Shown here: positions 1 to 11,500 of the stretch, in pieces
How positions within the stretch are numbered: position 1 is the stretch's first letter
How the letters are laid out: each line of letters opens with the position of its first letter
Assembly (NCBI GenBank): GCA_963210315.1
Contig: OY723267.1
Span: 2,159,646-2,223,645, forward strand
Direction: 5' to 3'
Length of the DNA stretch: 64,000 nt
Source: Rhynchopus euleeides
Taxonomy: Eukaryota > Euglenozoa > Diplonemea > Diplonemida > Diplonemidae
The notes under the pieces: generated by a model
What the model was told of the DNA's origin: nothing
The model's input: the letters and a program-made list of their open reading frames with translations, nothing else
The model's database searches: none
Program-made: the position numbers and the translations under genes

Positions 1-1222
1 CCCTTCTCCTCGCAGCGCCCGCTGGACGTCGCGCTGCGTGGGGTGGAGGGGGTGTGGCAGGTGGTGGTGTACCTCTTCGCTGACGCGGAGGCCCTGACGG
101 CCTCGCTGTCCCTGGGGGTGGAGGTGGCGCAGCACCGGGACCTGCAGGAGCCGTGGCAGGTCTGCTCGCAGTCGCAGAGCGGGTTGGAGCTGCAGGAGCT
201 TCTGGTGCAGTGGTTCGACGCGAGGGTGGAGCGGGCAGTGCAGTATGCAAACACACTACACTATCCCCCCACACACCCCGTTATGCTTTCTTTTGCTGGC
301 TCGTGTAGAGCAGCGCTCAACGAAAAGTAGCCCGGATCTGCCTTTTTTGCAGTTGCTGAGCAGGGTGTTTCTCTTGCTATAGCGAAAGGAGTACGATTTT
401 GCCACCCCCTCGTGTCGGGTGCCGCCCGTCAGGCCTCACCCCCACACCCACCCCCACTCCACCAGGTCTGTCTCCGCAGAGCTCCGCGACCCTGCCGGGC
501 GGACACCCCTGCACCACGCCTGCATGATGTGCCCCAAGGGCGCTGTGCCCCTGATCAGCATCCTGCTGCACCGCATGGGGCGCGATGCGGCCCGCTCGAG
601 GGACACGCAGGGCCGCACCGCGTTGCACTACGCGGTGTCGGGAACCTATGGGGAGGGGGGCTTCAGCAACGCGGAGTATGAAAGGGCGCACAGCATCGTG
701 TGCCTGCTGGAGGAGGCGGGGGTGCCGCTGGATGCGGCAGACAGCAGCGGCAACACGGCGCTGCACCTCGCGGCGCGGGATGACGTGGAGCCGTGCCGCA
801 TTGTGAAGACGCTGCTGCAGCGGGGTGCGCTGTTCTGCGTCAACAGTAAAGGGGAGACGCCGCTCAGCATGGCGCGGCTCTGCAGTGCCCTGCACACCGC
901 AGCCGTGCTGGAGCTGTGGAAGGGCAGCGAGCGGGCCGATCAGTGTGCCGTGAAGGCCGATGCGTTTGACCCCTCCATCGCATCGCATGGCATCACGGAG
1001 AGCCAGCTGCGCACCGCCTTCTCCGCATTCGACAAAAACAACATCGGCTTCATCCCCTTCGGCGACTTCAAGCATCTGGAGCAGCGGTTCATCAACGAGT
1101 ACGGCATCGGCGTGGGGTCCAACCTCATACAGAGCACCATCTCGAAGTACGACCTCCTGGTGGACGGGCTCCTGTCGTACGAGGCCTTCTCGATGCTGAT
1201 GCTGAAGATCCCGCAGATCTGA
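1..1222 (+). CDS. Ankyrin-repeat protein with EF-hand-like C-terminus, 5' partial
   Basis: This is the 3' part of a gene that starts left of the window. Two exons are visible, 1-242 and 466-1222. The intron starts GTATGC and ends CACCAG, and the join keeps the frame to give 332 residues and a TGA at 1220-1222. Bases 1-15 (pyrimidines then CGCAG) may themselves be an intron end, which would start the exon at 16. Ankyrin-type repeats are seen as RPLDVALRG, GRTPLHHAC, GRTALHYAV, GNTALHLAA and GETPLSMAR, spread over about residues 5-190. They are followed by a helix-loop-helix region with the loop DKNNIGFIPFGD, an EF-hand-like loop that departs from the canonical Asp/Glu positions. Ankyrin repeats mediate protein binding; calcium sensing by the tail is only possible. 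The cellular role cannot be read from the sequence. The ankyrin assignment is firm, the EF-hand assignment weak. Confidence 0.8.
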
Positions 1223-1519
1223 TGGTGGGAGGGGAGGGGGGGAGGGGAGGCTGGTTCCCACCACTCGTCGCCGCCACTGCCACGTTGCTTTTCCGATTTG
1301 ACAATCGGGCGCAACGCGTGCCGGCTCTGGTGGCGGGTGTGGGTGTGTGGGTCGTCAGAGAGGGCTCGCTCGTGTGGAACACACCAAACAATAGGTGGTG
1401 GTGGTGCGGCAAAAACCACGTTCTTCTGGCGTGGGTCCGCCACCCCACACACACCCTCCGTCATGCAAAGCGAATCCACGCAGGAAGCTGTGCCCTCGCC
1501 CCCCCCCCCCCCCCCCTAG

Positions 1520-2277
1520 GGCAGTGATAGAAAATACGTAAAAAACGTTCAACGTATTTTTAAAAAATGCGCCGAAGTTGAACGTTTTTTTGGCTTTTGA
1601 GCGTTTTCACCCACTGGGTGCACTCTTCACATGAAATCCCCCCTAGCAGTAGGGGGTGGGCCCCCTGCACACACTAAAGGGGACACCTGTGGGATGGAGA
1701 GTGTCACGCGTGGCGAAAAGTCGGTGAAAAAGAGGTTCTGTAGTCCGAGAAGGGGCGGGACCCGGAAAGGGGTGGTTGGTACCCCCTCTTTTCAGGGTTG
1801 AACTCCGGAAAAGCGGGGGTACCAACCCCCTCTCGACCTATCTCCCAATTTTACCCCACTCGACCGGCTGGAGTCTGTCGTGTCGAGGAAGTGGATGGCC
1901 GAACCTGAGCTACGGGTACAGGACGTATGGGATATCACGCATGGGAGAACTGGATGGCATATCCCACCGGCAGGGGTTCATCTCAACTGCACCGCCCGCT
2001 TCATGGAGCAAAGGACAAGGGATATGTTGTCGACTGCATCGCGAAGCAAGTCGCTGTAAAATCGTGCTCCAAGGACGTCTTCCGCACGGTTGTCGTTGGT
2101 GCCACCAACTCGCCCTTGCTCTGCTTGAGGAAAGGCGGGTTTGTGCCTGGTGGCCCCTGCAGACGGTAGGCAATGTGAGAAACGTTCAAATACGCTGAAC
2201 GTTCAACGTATTTGAACGTTCAACGTATTTTTAAAATCGGGATTCTGAAAAATACGCGTATTTTGCCTTCACTGCCC
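1520..2277. mobile_element. Inverted-repeat element E1, TA-flanked, non-coding
   Basis: A 758-base element lies between TA at 1518-1519 and TA at 2278-2279. The ends are inverted: GGGCAGTGATAG at the left, TTCACTGCCC at the right. Just inside both ends are arrays of the motif AACGTTCAACGTATTT in both orientations (about 1537-1590 and 2176-2260). There is no convincing ORF, so it is most likely a non-autonomous DNA transposon (MITE-like). The TA duplication fits the Tc1/mariner type, but no transposase is present to confirm this. The left flank is a run of 17-18 C; the right TA is shared with the next element. Confidence 0.75.
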
Positions 2278-2279
2278 TA

Positions 2280-3426
2280 GGGGGGGTCAAATGCCACCCT
2301 TTTACGTGGACAAACACGATTTTTCAAAAAACCGGCGCAGAGGCCCCAAAGCCCCCGTAAACCCTCCAAACCCCCCCAGATCGGTCCGGAAACCCATCGA
2401 ACCCCACTTTTCCACCATTCCGGGCACCTCAGGTGCCCGAATTGGGGTACCTAAATTTTGTGCCACCGTTTGGTACCGTACAGTGCCACTGTGTGGGAGG
2501 TTGGAAAAGAAAATGCCCCAACACACCACATCTGAGGGTTGCAATGCATGTTGCTTGCCAACCACGTCATCCGGTGGGTGTCAGGCGCTATGTAGGTGGC
2601 ATTAGCCAGGTCTTCGATGTGTTCTGGCTTGTATATATACCTCCCTGCCACCATGCACCGGGAGGCTGCCTGTAGGTACGGAACAGTCCAGATGGTCGTG
2701 TGATTCCTGTGCAGCAGTGCTCCACAACCGGGATGTGTTGACAACGACTGTTGCAACACGAGCTGTACATTCCGGGAACACATGAAGTGCGCTGTCGTGG
2801 TACCCATTGTGCCAGAATTGGTAGTTGCTGCGGTCTACTTTGCCTGGCCCAAGAGCACTGGTACTGAACGGTGCAATATGCGTGGCGAGGTGAATACAAC
2901 GGAAGCGCGCAAAGTCAATACAGCTCTCGGATGGCGGGTGGTGGTGCCACTAGTGTGTGACGTTCACTCGAGGATACAACGCATCACAATGAATCAGCAA
3001 CCGTGGACCGAGGACAATACGCTCTCTGTGGCTGGTGTGGGGGACAAAGGCAGTGCCTGTGCCGCAGGCAGGGAGGTATATATACAAGCCAGAACACATC
3101 GAAGACCTGGCTAATGCCACCTACATAGCGCCTGACACCCACCGGATGACGTGGTTGGCAAGCAACATGCATTGCAACCCTCAGATGTGGTGTGTTGGGG
3201 CATTTTCTTTTCCAACCTCCCACACAGTGGCACTGTACGGTACCAAACGGTGGCACAAAATTTAGGTACCCCAATTCGGGCACCTGAGGTGCCCGGAATG
3301 GTGGAAAAGTGGGGTTCGATGGGTTTCCGGACCGATCTGGGGGGGTTTGGAGGGTTTACGGGGGCTTTGGGGCCTCTGCGCCGGTTTTTTGAAAAATCGT
3401 GTTTGTCACCCCCATTTGACCCCCCC
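2280..3426. mobile_element. Inverted-repeat element E2, copy a (long TIR)
   Basis: A 1147-base element between TA at 2278-2279 and TA at 3427-3428. It has very long terminal inverted repeats of about 360 bases (2280-2650 against 3067-3426). The outer ends read GGGGGGGTCAAATG and CATTTGACCCCCCC. A second copy lies inverted at 19161-20308. The unique middle (about 2651-3066) has a 110-codon open frame at 2782-3114, but the differences between the copies that I compared in this frame all change the amino acid, so it is probably not coding. It reads as a foldback-type non-autonomous DNA element. It begins at E1's right TA and ends in a long poly(C) tract. Confidence 0.85.
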
Positions 3427-3584
3427 TAGCCCCCCCCCCCCCCCCCCCCCCACATCCCACACCCCCCCACCGCACCGCTCTCTCCTTGCAGCTTTGTGTG
3501 TTTCTCGCCAAGCCCGGCACGACCCAGCCACACACCCTCTCCTGCCCAGGCCATCCCCCACGCCCTGATGCCTGGTGTGACGTG

Positions 3585-3603
3585 CGCTGTTGTGTTGTCG
3601 CAG
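3585..3603 (+). promoter_or_regulatory. Predicted 3' splice / trans-splice acceptor for the coiled-coil gene
   Basis: A T/G-rich stretch ends in CGCAG at 3603, 40 bases before the ATG at 3644; a second AG follows at 3609. The position suits addition of a spliced leader or removal of a 5' UTR intron. Which of the two cannot be told from DNA alone. Confidence 0.45.
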
Positions 3604-3643
3604 GCACAGGGGTGAGCACGAGGGTCGGGGGGGCGACGTCGTG

Positions 3644-6600
3644 ATGGCACGCCTGGGTGCCCCACCCCGCAAGGACAGCGGGCCCTCGTATGGGTCGTGG
3701 GTCCACCAAATGGTGGATGGCGACGACGAGAGCGACACTGACCCGCCTGCTGACAGGCAGGGCTTCCGCAACCTCACGGCGGCGGGGCTGCAGAGCGTCG
3801 AGGCATCCCAGCAGGGCTACACCTCACCTACACATAAACCCCCGGCTGCCCGCACGCAAGGGGTGGGAGGCCAGCAACGGTGCACGTCAAAGCATGCCAA
3901 GGCAAAGCCTGTCAAGGCGCGGCGGGATGACCCGATTGAGTGGCTGGCTGAAGCCGATACAGACGAGAGTGAGTATTCCAGCACCCTGAAGCAGACGCTG
4001 CGGCACCTGCATGGGCTGCTGGTGACGAAGAAGGAGCGTGAGGCGACAGGGCTGAAGATGTTTGACAATGTGTTTTGGATGGTCAACGCGCTGGAGGAGC
4101 AGCACGCGATGTTCCACAGCAAGTGTGCTGCAGGTGTTGTCGATGAGGACGAGGAGGAGGTGGAGCAGGATGCAAACGAGATACACCTCCGCAAGTCGAA
4201 GCACGACTTGCCGCGGCCTGAGGACAACGAGCTGTCTGATGATGCGGAGTCTGGCGATGCGAACTCGTGGCGGGAGCAGTCCATCGAGGACGACATCGAT
4301 GCCCTGGCGATGCCCATCTCGGACCTGATCTACCTTGTGAAGGCAATGCGCATCCAGCTGTCTGTGGACCCCACGCTGACGAACCACCTGCCCCCTCCGA
4401 AGGTGGCGGTCATGGATCGTGCCTTCCTGAAGGAGGCGTACCACAAGCTGCGGTATAAAGTCAGCCAGCTCGTGGGGATCAACCAGATCCTGAAGGACGC
4501 GCTGCTGGCAAGCCACCACCTGGCGCGCAGGGTGCAGCTGCTCATCAACCTCCGGGCAGAGAGGTGGCGCAAGGCGGATGATAAGTACAAAGAGGTGATC
4601 AACACGCTGGCGGGGCGTGTGGATGAGCTCAACACGAAGATGCAGGAGGGCGTGATGCTGGCGAAGGACCAGACAGAGAAAGTGGCGCGCAAGATTGCTA
4701 TAGTGCAGGAGGAGGCGCTGCGGTGTGTCGACGAGGCAACGAAGCGGGCAGATAAGCGTGTGGCTGAAATGAAGTTGACGGTGGAGAAGGAGAAGCAGCT
4801 GCGCGACACAGCCGAGGCCTCCAACAAAGAGCTGCGCGCCAACAACGAGCGGCTGGAGCAGGTTGTCGACGGGCTGAAGAACTCCACCATGATGCAGGAG
4901 CTGCTGAAGCACGAGGTGCAGGATCTGAAGAACACAATGCAGAAGCTCGAGACTACGAAGGAGGGGTACAAGACGAACTACATGGCTGCCAAAGAGGCAC
5001 TCGCCACCGCCACTGCCGAGCTGCGCGAAACACAGTCGGCATACGAAGAGCTCATCCGACAGTCACGCACCAGCAACGCAGTCGACACCGGGGTGCAGGC
5101 CGACATCCCTGGACGCGAGGAGCTCAAACTCCGCAAGGCCCTCCGTGCACACGAGCAGCGCATCATGCACATGGAGGAGTGGCAGACACGCTCTGCTGTG
5201 CATGCCGGCGACCCGAGCATCACGGAGGCGATGAAGAAGTTGGAGATTGACATCGGCATGCAGGCGCAGGACCTGCACGAGCTGTGCACGGCAGGCGCTG
5301 TCCCCGAGCACTGCTCCAGCACCTACGGCAACGAGCTGCGCGACGTGGTGTACGACGCCCTGTCGCACACATGGCACGCCCTCCTCTCCTTCGTAGAAAC
5401 CATGCTGGGCTTCGCGAGCGGCATCCCTGTGTCTGTCATCCAGCGCCACCGCGAGCAGCACGGCACCTACAGCCTGGAGGACATGGCGAAGAGCATGCTC
5501 TCCTCGGAGATCGCAGGGATGCGCCGCCACAGCACCGCCCACAAGCAGGACGAGGAGGAGGTGCTGCGGAAGTGCCGCAGGAAGTTCCGCCCCCTCTCCG
5601 AGATCCGCACCCGCCTCCTCGAGAAGGCGGCGGAGGCGGCGGTGCAGACGCGCGACGGATTCACCGACGCATTCGTCAGGCTGGAGCCCCTCCTGGAGCG
5701 CATGAAGAAGGCGGAGGGTGCGTTGGAAACCGCAGACGACGACACGCCTGAGCCGGACCTCCCGGAACCGGTCGCGACAAGCTGCGCCGAGACGCAGACC
5801 GACGTACAGGGCCCCCCACCCCCCACACCCGACATCCTTGCTGAGAGGGCCACCTTTGTGAAGGACGTCGGCAGCTTCAAGGGAACCATCGAGACACGCC
5901 TTGGCACATGCCGCGACATCCCGCCTGACGGGCTCCCCGGCTGCAGCACAGAGGGCGCAACGCACGCCACGGCGATGCTGATTCTGCAGGCATGCGAGGA
6001 CATGATACGCGAGTGGAACAGCGAGCCGACCTCTGTGACGGAGGCGAAGGTGATCGCGAAGGAGACAGCCTTTGTCACGCGGCAGAAGCTTGCCGCCATC
6101 CGCAAGATGGGCAAGCAGCAGACCACGATGAGGCAGGTGGAGGCGGAGCGGCAGATGCGGTACGGTGGGAATGTGGACGACTCCGATGCCGCAGGGGGGA
6201 TGTTTTCGGGCACCGCGGATATAGTGCGCAACCTGCTGGGGCGCTCGAAGGGCATCGAGTTGGGGGGGCGTCTGGGGGAGGCGGGTGGCGGTGGGGCAGG
6301 CTTTGCGGCCATCGATGCGTCCGTCAGCAGCGCTGTCAACAGCCCCCGTGGTGCGGCGGTGCTGCAGCACCCTGCTCTGGTGGGCCTGGAGAATGAGGCC
6401 CACCAGGCGTCGGAGAAGCAGAGTCAACGGGGACAACAATATGGACAGCAGGGCCAGCATGGGCAGCAGGGGCAATATGGTCAGCAGGGCCAGCAGGGGC
6501 AACATGGGCAGCAACAGTACGGGCAGCAGGGACAGCAGGGGCAACATGGACAGCCTGGACAACAACAATATGGACAGCTAGCTCAGCAGGGGCAACGTGG

Positions 6601-7310
6601 ACAGCAGGGCCAGCAGGGGCAGCAACAATACGGGCAGCAGGGGCAACATCAACAGCATGGACAGCATGGTCAGCAACAATATGGACAGCAGGCTCAGCAG
6701 GGACAACATCGACAGCATGGACAGCAACAATCTGGACAGCAGGCTCAGCAGGCGCAACATGGACAGCATGGGCAGCAACATTATGGACAGCAGGCTCAGC
6801 AGGGACAACTTCGACAGCCTGGGCAGCAACAATCTGGACAGCAGGCTCAGCAGGGGCAACCTGGACAGCCTGGACAGCATGGACAGCATGGACAGCAACA
6901 TTATGGACAGCAGGCTCAGCAGGGACAACTTCGACAGCCTGGGCAGCAACAATCTGGACTGCAGGCTCAGCAGGCGCAACAGGGGCAGCAACAAGAAGAG
7001 TACGTTGCAAAACATCTGCACCGCCTACTGCAGGACAACGGACTCATCGCGAGCGCGTCTGCTGCACCAGAGATGGGCAGCGGCATGCAGTCGCTGCTGA
7101 CGAAGTTTGGAGCAAGGTGTGTATGTATATCATCGGTCAGAGTTCGCTCGATGCGACCTGCACTAAACAAGTTAAGTCAAAACAGGTGAAAACCCGCGTG
7201 TGTCCGGCTGCCTGGATCAGCCTTTGCCGACACCACACCACGACACACACCACAGGAAGAAGGGCGCGACTGCAACCGGCAAGCTACAGCTCCCCTCCCT
7301 CGCGAAGTAG
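3644..7310 (+). CDS. Large coiled-coil protein with Gln/Gly-rich tail
   Basis: I do not recognise a named family. The start is the first ATG after the acceptor at 3603 (MARLGAPPRKD). The main exon runs to about 7116 and a short last exon ends at TAG 7308-7310 (ending LQLPSLAK), giving about 1175 residues. The intron can be read as 7117-7255 (GTGTGT...CACAG) or 7121-7220 (GTATGT...ATCAG); both reach the same stop in frame. Residues 280-510 are heptad-rich, charged coiled coil. A second helical region covers about 560-720, and TQTD-like motifs (CAETQTDVQ) lie near residue 720. Residues 923-1117 are an almost pure Gln/Gly/His/Tyr repeat built from GQQGQ-type units. Such proteins are usually structural (cytoskeleton, flagellum, centrosome) or condensate-forming; which applies here is inference. 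The glutamine-rich DNA is repetitive and could vary in length between alleles. Confidence 0.85.
6412..6993 (+). repeat. In-frame GQQGQ minisatellite
   Basis: About 580 bases of imperfect tandem units such as GGACAGCAGGCTCAGCAG and GGGCAGCAACAATAT, wholly inside the coiled-coil gene and always in frame. A 120-base block near 6783-6840 recurs almost exactly at 6903-6960, which shows recent internal duplication. Confidence 0.9.
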
Positions 7311-8583
7311 CTGCTGTCCGAAACTGCTGGTGCAAAACTCCTGACCCACCCCCAAAGCGAATTCCCGAAAGGATTACCGGCGGGTGTCTTCTTGTTGCGG
7401 GAGGGGAGGTGGGGTGACACAATGCAAACAGCAACGCTGTGGGGGGTGGGGTTGGGGGTGAGAGGGGTCGCAGTTACCACTGCTCCCCCCCCCCCTGCCC
7501 CTTCCTTCATCGGGTGGTATGGCCGGCCCTCCCCCTCGAGCCGTCGGGTCACTTGGCTGTGCCCTCGACAGCGGCACACCGCACCGCCCCCACCGCCCCG
7601 CTCACATTTGCCAGAGGGTGCCGGGTGACTTGTCTTGCTTTCATTGTTTGACAGTCATACCTGTGTCCCTCCAGCGCTGGCGGATCTGCTGTTTCCTTGT
7701 CACGCCCGCTTCGGCCTCAGCGCTGCCACTGGGAGTGTATGCGTTGTAGTGTTGCAGTGTTGGGGAGGGGGGGGCGGGGTGGTGTTGCCACACCTGCCAC
7801 TGCTCTCCCTTCTCCCTTCTCGTGCCATGGTTTCTCTTTCTTCGTCCACCCAATCTTGCCCAATTTTTCCTTCATATTCGTCGTGACATCGGACCTGTTT
7901 ATGGTGGGGTTTCGTGTTGAAGCCTTATCGCAGCCAAAATGGCGAGTTTGGGTGGTATGTTATTTGCCAGTGATTTGGCAGTTCGCAGTGGACGACTAGG
8001 TCGAGCAAAGCAGCAGCAAAACAGACCACCCCCCTCCCCTCCTTTCTTTTGATACACACCACATCAGTGGAGGAAGAGTGGAAAGAGTGACATGACACTT
8101 TTATCTCACAGGAGGGGCTCCTGTATGGGCATTCGGGGCGGCGTGCGCTCCACGAGTCGGTGCCGAGCAGCGCATGCACCGCCGCGTCCCGCATCGGAGT
8201 TCTCCGAAAACCTCCGCTGAAGACAGGCTCCCATTCTTCTTGTCTCCAACTTCTTCCAACCCGGGTCAAAAATGAGGACGCCAGGTTTTTTTCCCGATCC
8301 CGCCCTCACCACCCCCGCCACGCCACGCCACGCCACACCACCCTCCGGCAGGACCTGACACAGAGCCTCAAACCAGGCCTCCCGCCCCCACGTTTCATTC
8401 TTTTTGGGTGGAAGGTTCTGCCGCATTCGCCCCGAGGCTTTGGTCCCCTACTTTCTTCAGACCACCTGCCCCACCCCCACCCCTACACCCCAGTGCACAC
8501 GGGACGGGGAAGGCTCCATCCCACCAGGCACACACAGACGTGTGTGTGAGCCTCTGTGCATTCTTTGCGCCAGTGGGCAAGCC
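7311..8583. other. Intergenic region, no gene seen
   Basis: About 1.27 kb between the coiled-coil gene and the Cys-rich surface gene. It contains short G and C tracts (for example a C run at 7487-7496) and pyrimidine-rich stretches. Open frames here are short and of biased composition, and none looks like a protein. It would hold the 3' UTR of the first gene and the 5' leader of the next. Confidence 0.7.
8551..8573 (+). promoter_or_regulatory. Predicted acceptor AG before the Cys-rich gene
   Basis: CTCTGTGCATTCTTTGCGC followed by CAG at 8571-8573, 10 bases before the ATG at 8584. The frame is open upstream to 8404, so the acceptor plus the signal peptide decide the start. Confidence 0.45.
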
Positions 8584-11500
8584 ATGTCGCGGGCCTTGCT
8601 GCTATGCGGTGCGGCACTCGCGGTGCATGCCGTAGGCGTGCCGACACCCGTGCCTACACCTCCACTGACCTACACGCAGTGCACAAAGTTCGCCACGGAG
8701 CAGGAGTGCCCTAAAGACCTGGGCTGCTCGTTCGTGCTTGAGTCGGGCGGGTGCATGTCCGCCCAGTGCTCCTACCTGCCGCCCACATCGTGCCTCACGA
8801 CACCCGGCTGTGCCTACCTGACTTCGGAGGGATGTGTGCTGGACACGCGTACACCCCCGGTGCCCCAGACGTACCTTGACTGCGCGGCGGTGTCGATCAC
8901 TCCTTCGCCTTATGACTGCGAATCGGACCCGAACTGCTACAACGGAGGGCCCGAGGCTGGGGGGTGTACCTCGAAGTGTGCGGGTTTGGGCCCCACATCG
9001 TGCTCCCTGGCGAAAGGCTGTGTGTTGATGCCGCACCTGTCGTCGCCGTGTGTCGTGGACCTGCGTGTCGATCCTCCCCCGACAAAGACGTTGCAGTGTG
9101 CTGCTGTGCCCAAGGACTCCTGCAAGTACGACCCGAACTGCGTGTATGTGGTGGAGGCTGGTGGCTGCACCTCAGACTGCGAGTCCCTTCCGCCTATGGA
9201 GTGTGCCAAGGACAGGACCTGCGTGTACGACATGGCGGTGGGGTGTGTGGTGAACCTGGTGCCCCCTACCCTGAACTGCACCGCGCTGAGCACCGATGTG
9301 TGCCTGCAGCACCAGCAGTGCTCCTTGGGGCAGGCGGGCTGCCAGTCCAACTGCACTGGCTTGTCGGCGACGAACTGCCGGAAGACTGCCGGATGTGACT
9401 ACGATGATGTGGCTTACGGGTGTGTTGCGGAAGAGACGTTGCCGCCGCAGACGTACGTCAACTGCAGTCTGTACGTCAACAACAAGTACGACTGTGGCTC
9501 CATCCCGCAGTGTGTCTTCAGCGTTGAGTTCGGCTGTTCGTCTGTTGCGTGCAGTGTTCCCACCGAGCTCTGTGCCCAGAAGTCTGGATGTGTGCAGGTG
9601 GGCCAGAGTTGTGTGGACGACCTGACGACCGCCGCACCTGGGACGACACTCGCACCCTCATCCCCGTCACCTCCGACGGGCGTGCCCCCCACGTCGAGCC
9701 CGCCTACAGATGCACCCTCGCAGGGGACTGTGGCACCAGACTCTTACCTGGACTGCTCGCAGTACACCAACAACAAGGCCATGTGCGATGCTCAGACACC
9801 GTGCCTGTACACCGTTGAGACTGGTTGCTCGTCGCGCACCTGTGGCGGTGTTCCCGCGGAGCACTGCGCTAAGGTGCCTGGGTGTGTGCAGGTGGGCCAG
9901 AGCTGTGTGGACGACCTGACCACGGCCGCACCTGGGGGAGCCATCCCGACACTCGCCACATCTTCTGCGTCACCTCCGACGGGCGTGCCCCCCACGTCGA
10001 GCCCGCCTACAGATGCACCCTCGCAGGGGACTGTGGCACCAGACTCTTACCTGGACTGCTCGCAGTACAGCAACAACAAGGCCATGTGCGATGCTCAGAC
10101 TCCGTGCATGTACACTGTTGAGACTGGTTGCTCGTCGCGCACCTGTGGCGGTGTTCCCGCGGAGCACTGCGCTAAGGTGCCTGGGTGTGTGCAGGTGGAC
10201 CAGAGCTGTGTGGACGACCTGACCACGATCGCGCCTGGTACCACGATGACACCTGGGACCACGACCGCACCTGGTACCACGCCTGATACGATGGCGCCCG
10301 GTACCACGATGACACCTGGCACCACGATCGCACCTGGCACCACGATGACGCCCGGTACCACGATGTCACCTGGCACCACGATCGCACCTGGTACCACGAT
10401 GACACCGGGCTCCACGATGGCACCCGGTAGCACTGCACTGCCGTCTACACCCAGCGAGGACACTGGTGTCCCTATGACTCCTGCCCCCTTTGTCAACTGC
10501 ACCATGTACGTCAGCGACTGCACGGCACAACCGGAGTGCTACGTGCCTGAGGGCGGTGGGTGCGCATCGCGCAAGTGCTCGGGCACCGGCACGTCATGCA
10601 CCCAGACACCCGGCTGCATGACCGTCGGGGGCGAGTGCGTGGACATCCCCTCCAACACTACGGCTGCCCCCACGGTGCCGTCCACCACTGCACCTGCTGC
10701 CAACTGCACCACCCTGAAGGACGAGGCCTCCTGCAGCCCTGCTTCCTGCACCTGGGTGCCCTCCCTGGCACAGTGCCACATCGCCTGCTCCTCCGCACAG
10801 TCCTCCCAGGAATGCCTGGACGCACTGCACTGCACCCTCAACGGCACGTCCTGCATCGACACACCAGCAACCCCCCAGCCTGCCGAGCCGTGCGTCGGCC
10901 TCCAGCAGGAGGGGTGCACCGCCGACGCGCAGTGCGCATGGGAAGGCGGTGCCTGCAAGGTGGTGCGCAGGGTGCCGCAGTGCACGTCCTACGGGGCAGA
11001 GGGTGAGTGCTCTGCTGACACGCGCTGCAAGTGGGACACCCCCGAGTCCACATGCTACTGGCAGTGCGAGGAGGCCATACTCGAGACGCAGTGCCTCGGT
11101 GAGGCGAGCTGCAGCTGGAGCACCGTCGAGCACAGGTGCGTGCGGGGGCCGTGCAGCACCTACATCGAGGAGAACACATGCAGTACCCAGGGTGGCGATG
11201 CCTGCAAGTGGAACTCCATGCGTTCGACCTGCGATTCCGCGTGTGACCCCCTCCCTGACAAGACGAAGTGCGCAGCGCAGTCGGGGTGCATCTGGGATGA
11301 CCACCTGATGACGGGGGCGAAGTGCGTTGTCGTGCTGGCCGCACCCGAGCCCACGCTGTGCCGCCTCCACCTGCGGGAGAAGCCGTGCGACGCTGACACG
11401 CGCTGCTCCTGGGACCCCCAGGTGCCTGTGTGCACTGGGGGCGACCGCACCCCGACCCCGACCCTCACCCTGGTCGACGAGGATGACGACGGCTTCCCTC

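Noticed and set aside
2782..3114. 110-codon frame in E2a, also present in E2b (19473-19790)
   Set aside because: The compared differences between copies all change the amino acid and the start differs, so there is no sign of selection on the protein.
5063..6568. 501-codon open frame on the minus strand
   Set aside because: It is antisense to the coiled-coil gene and results from the biased codons and CAG repeats; no domain is visible.
6412..6993. Regular repeats considered as a CRISPR-like array
   Set aside because: The units are contiguous, in frame and coding for Gln/Gly; there are no unique spacers, and the genome is eukaryotic.
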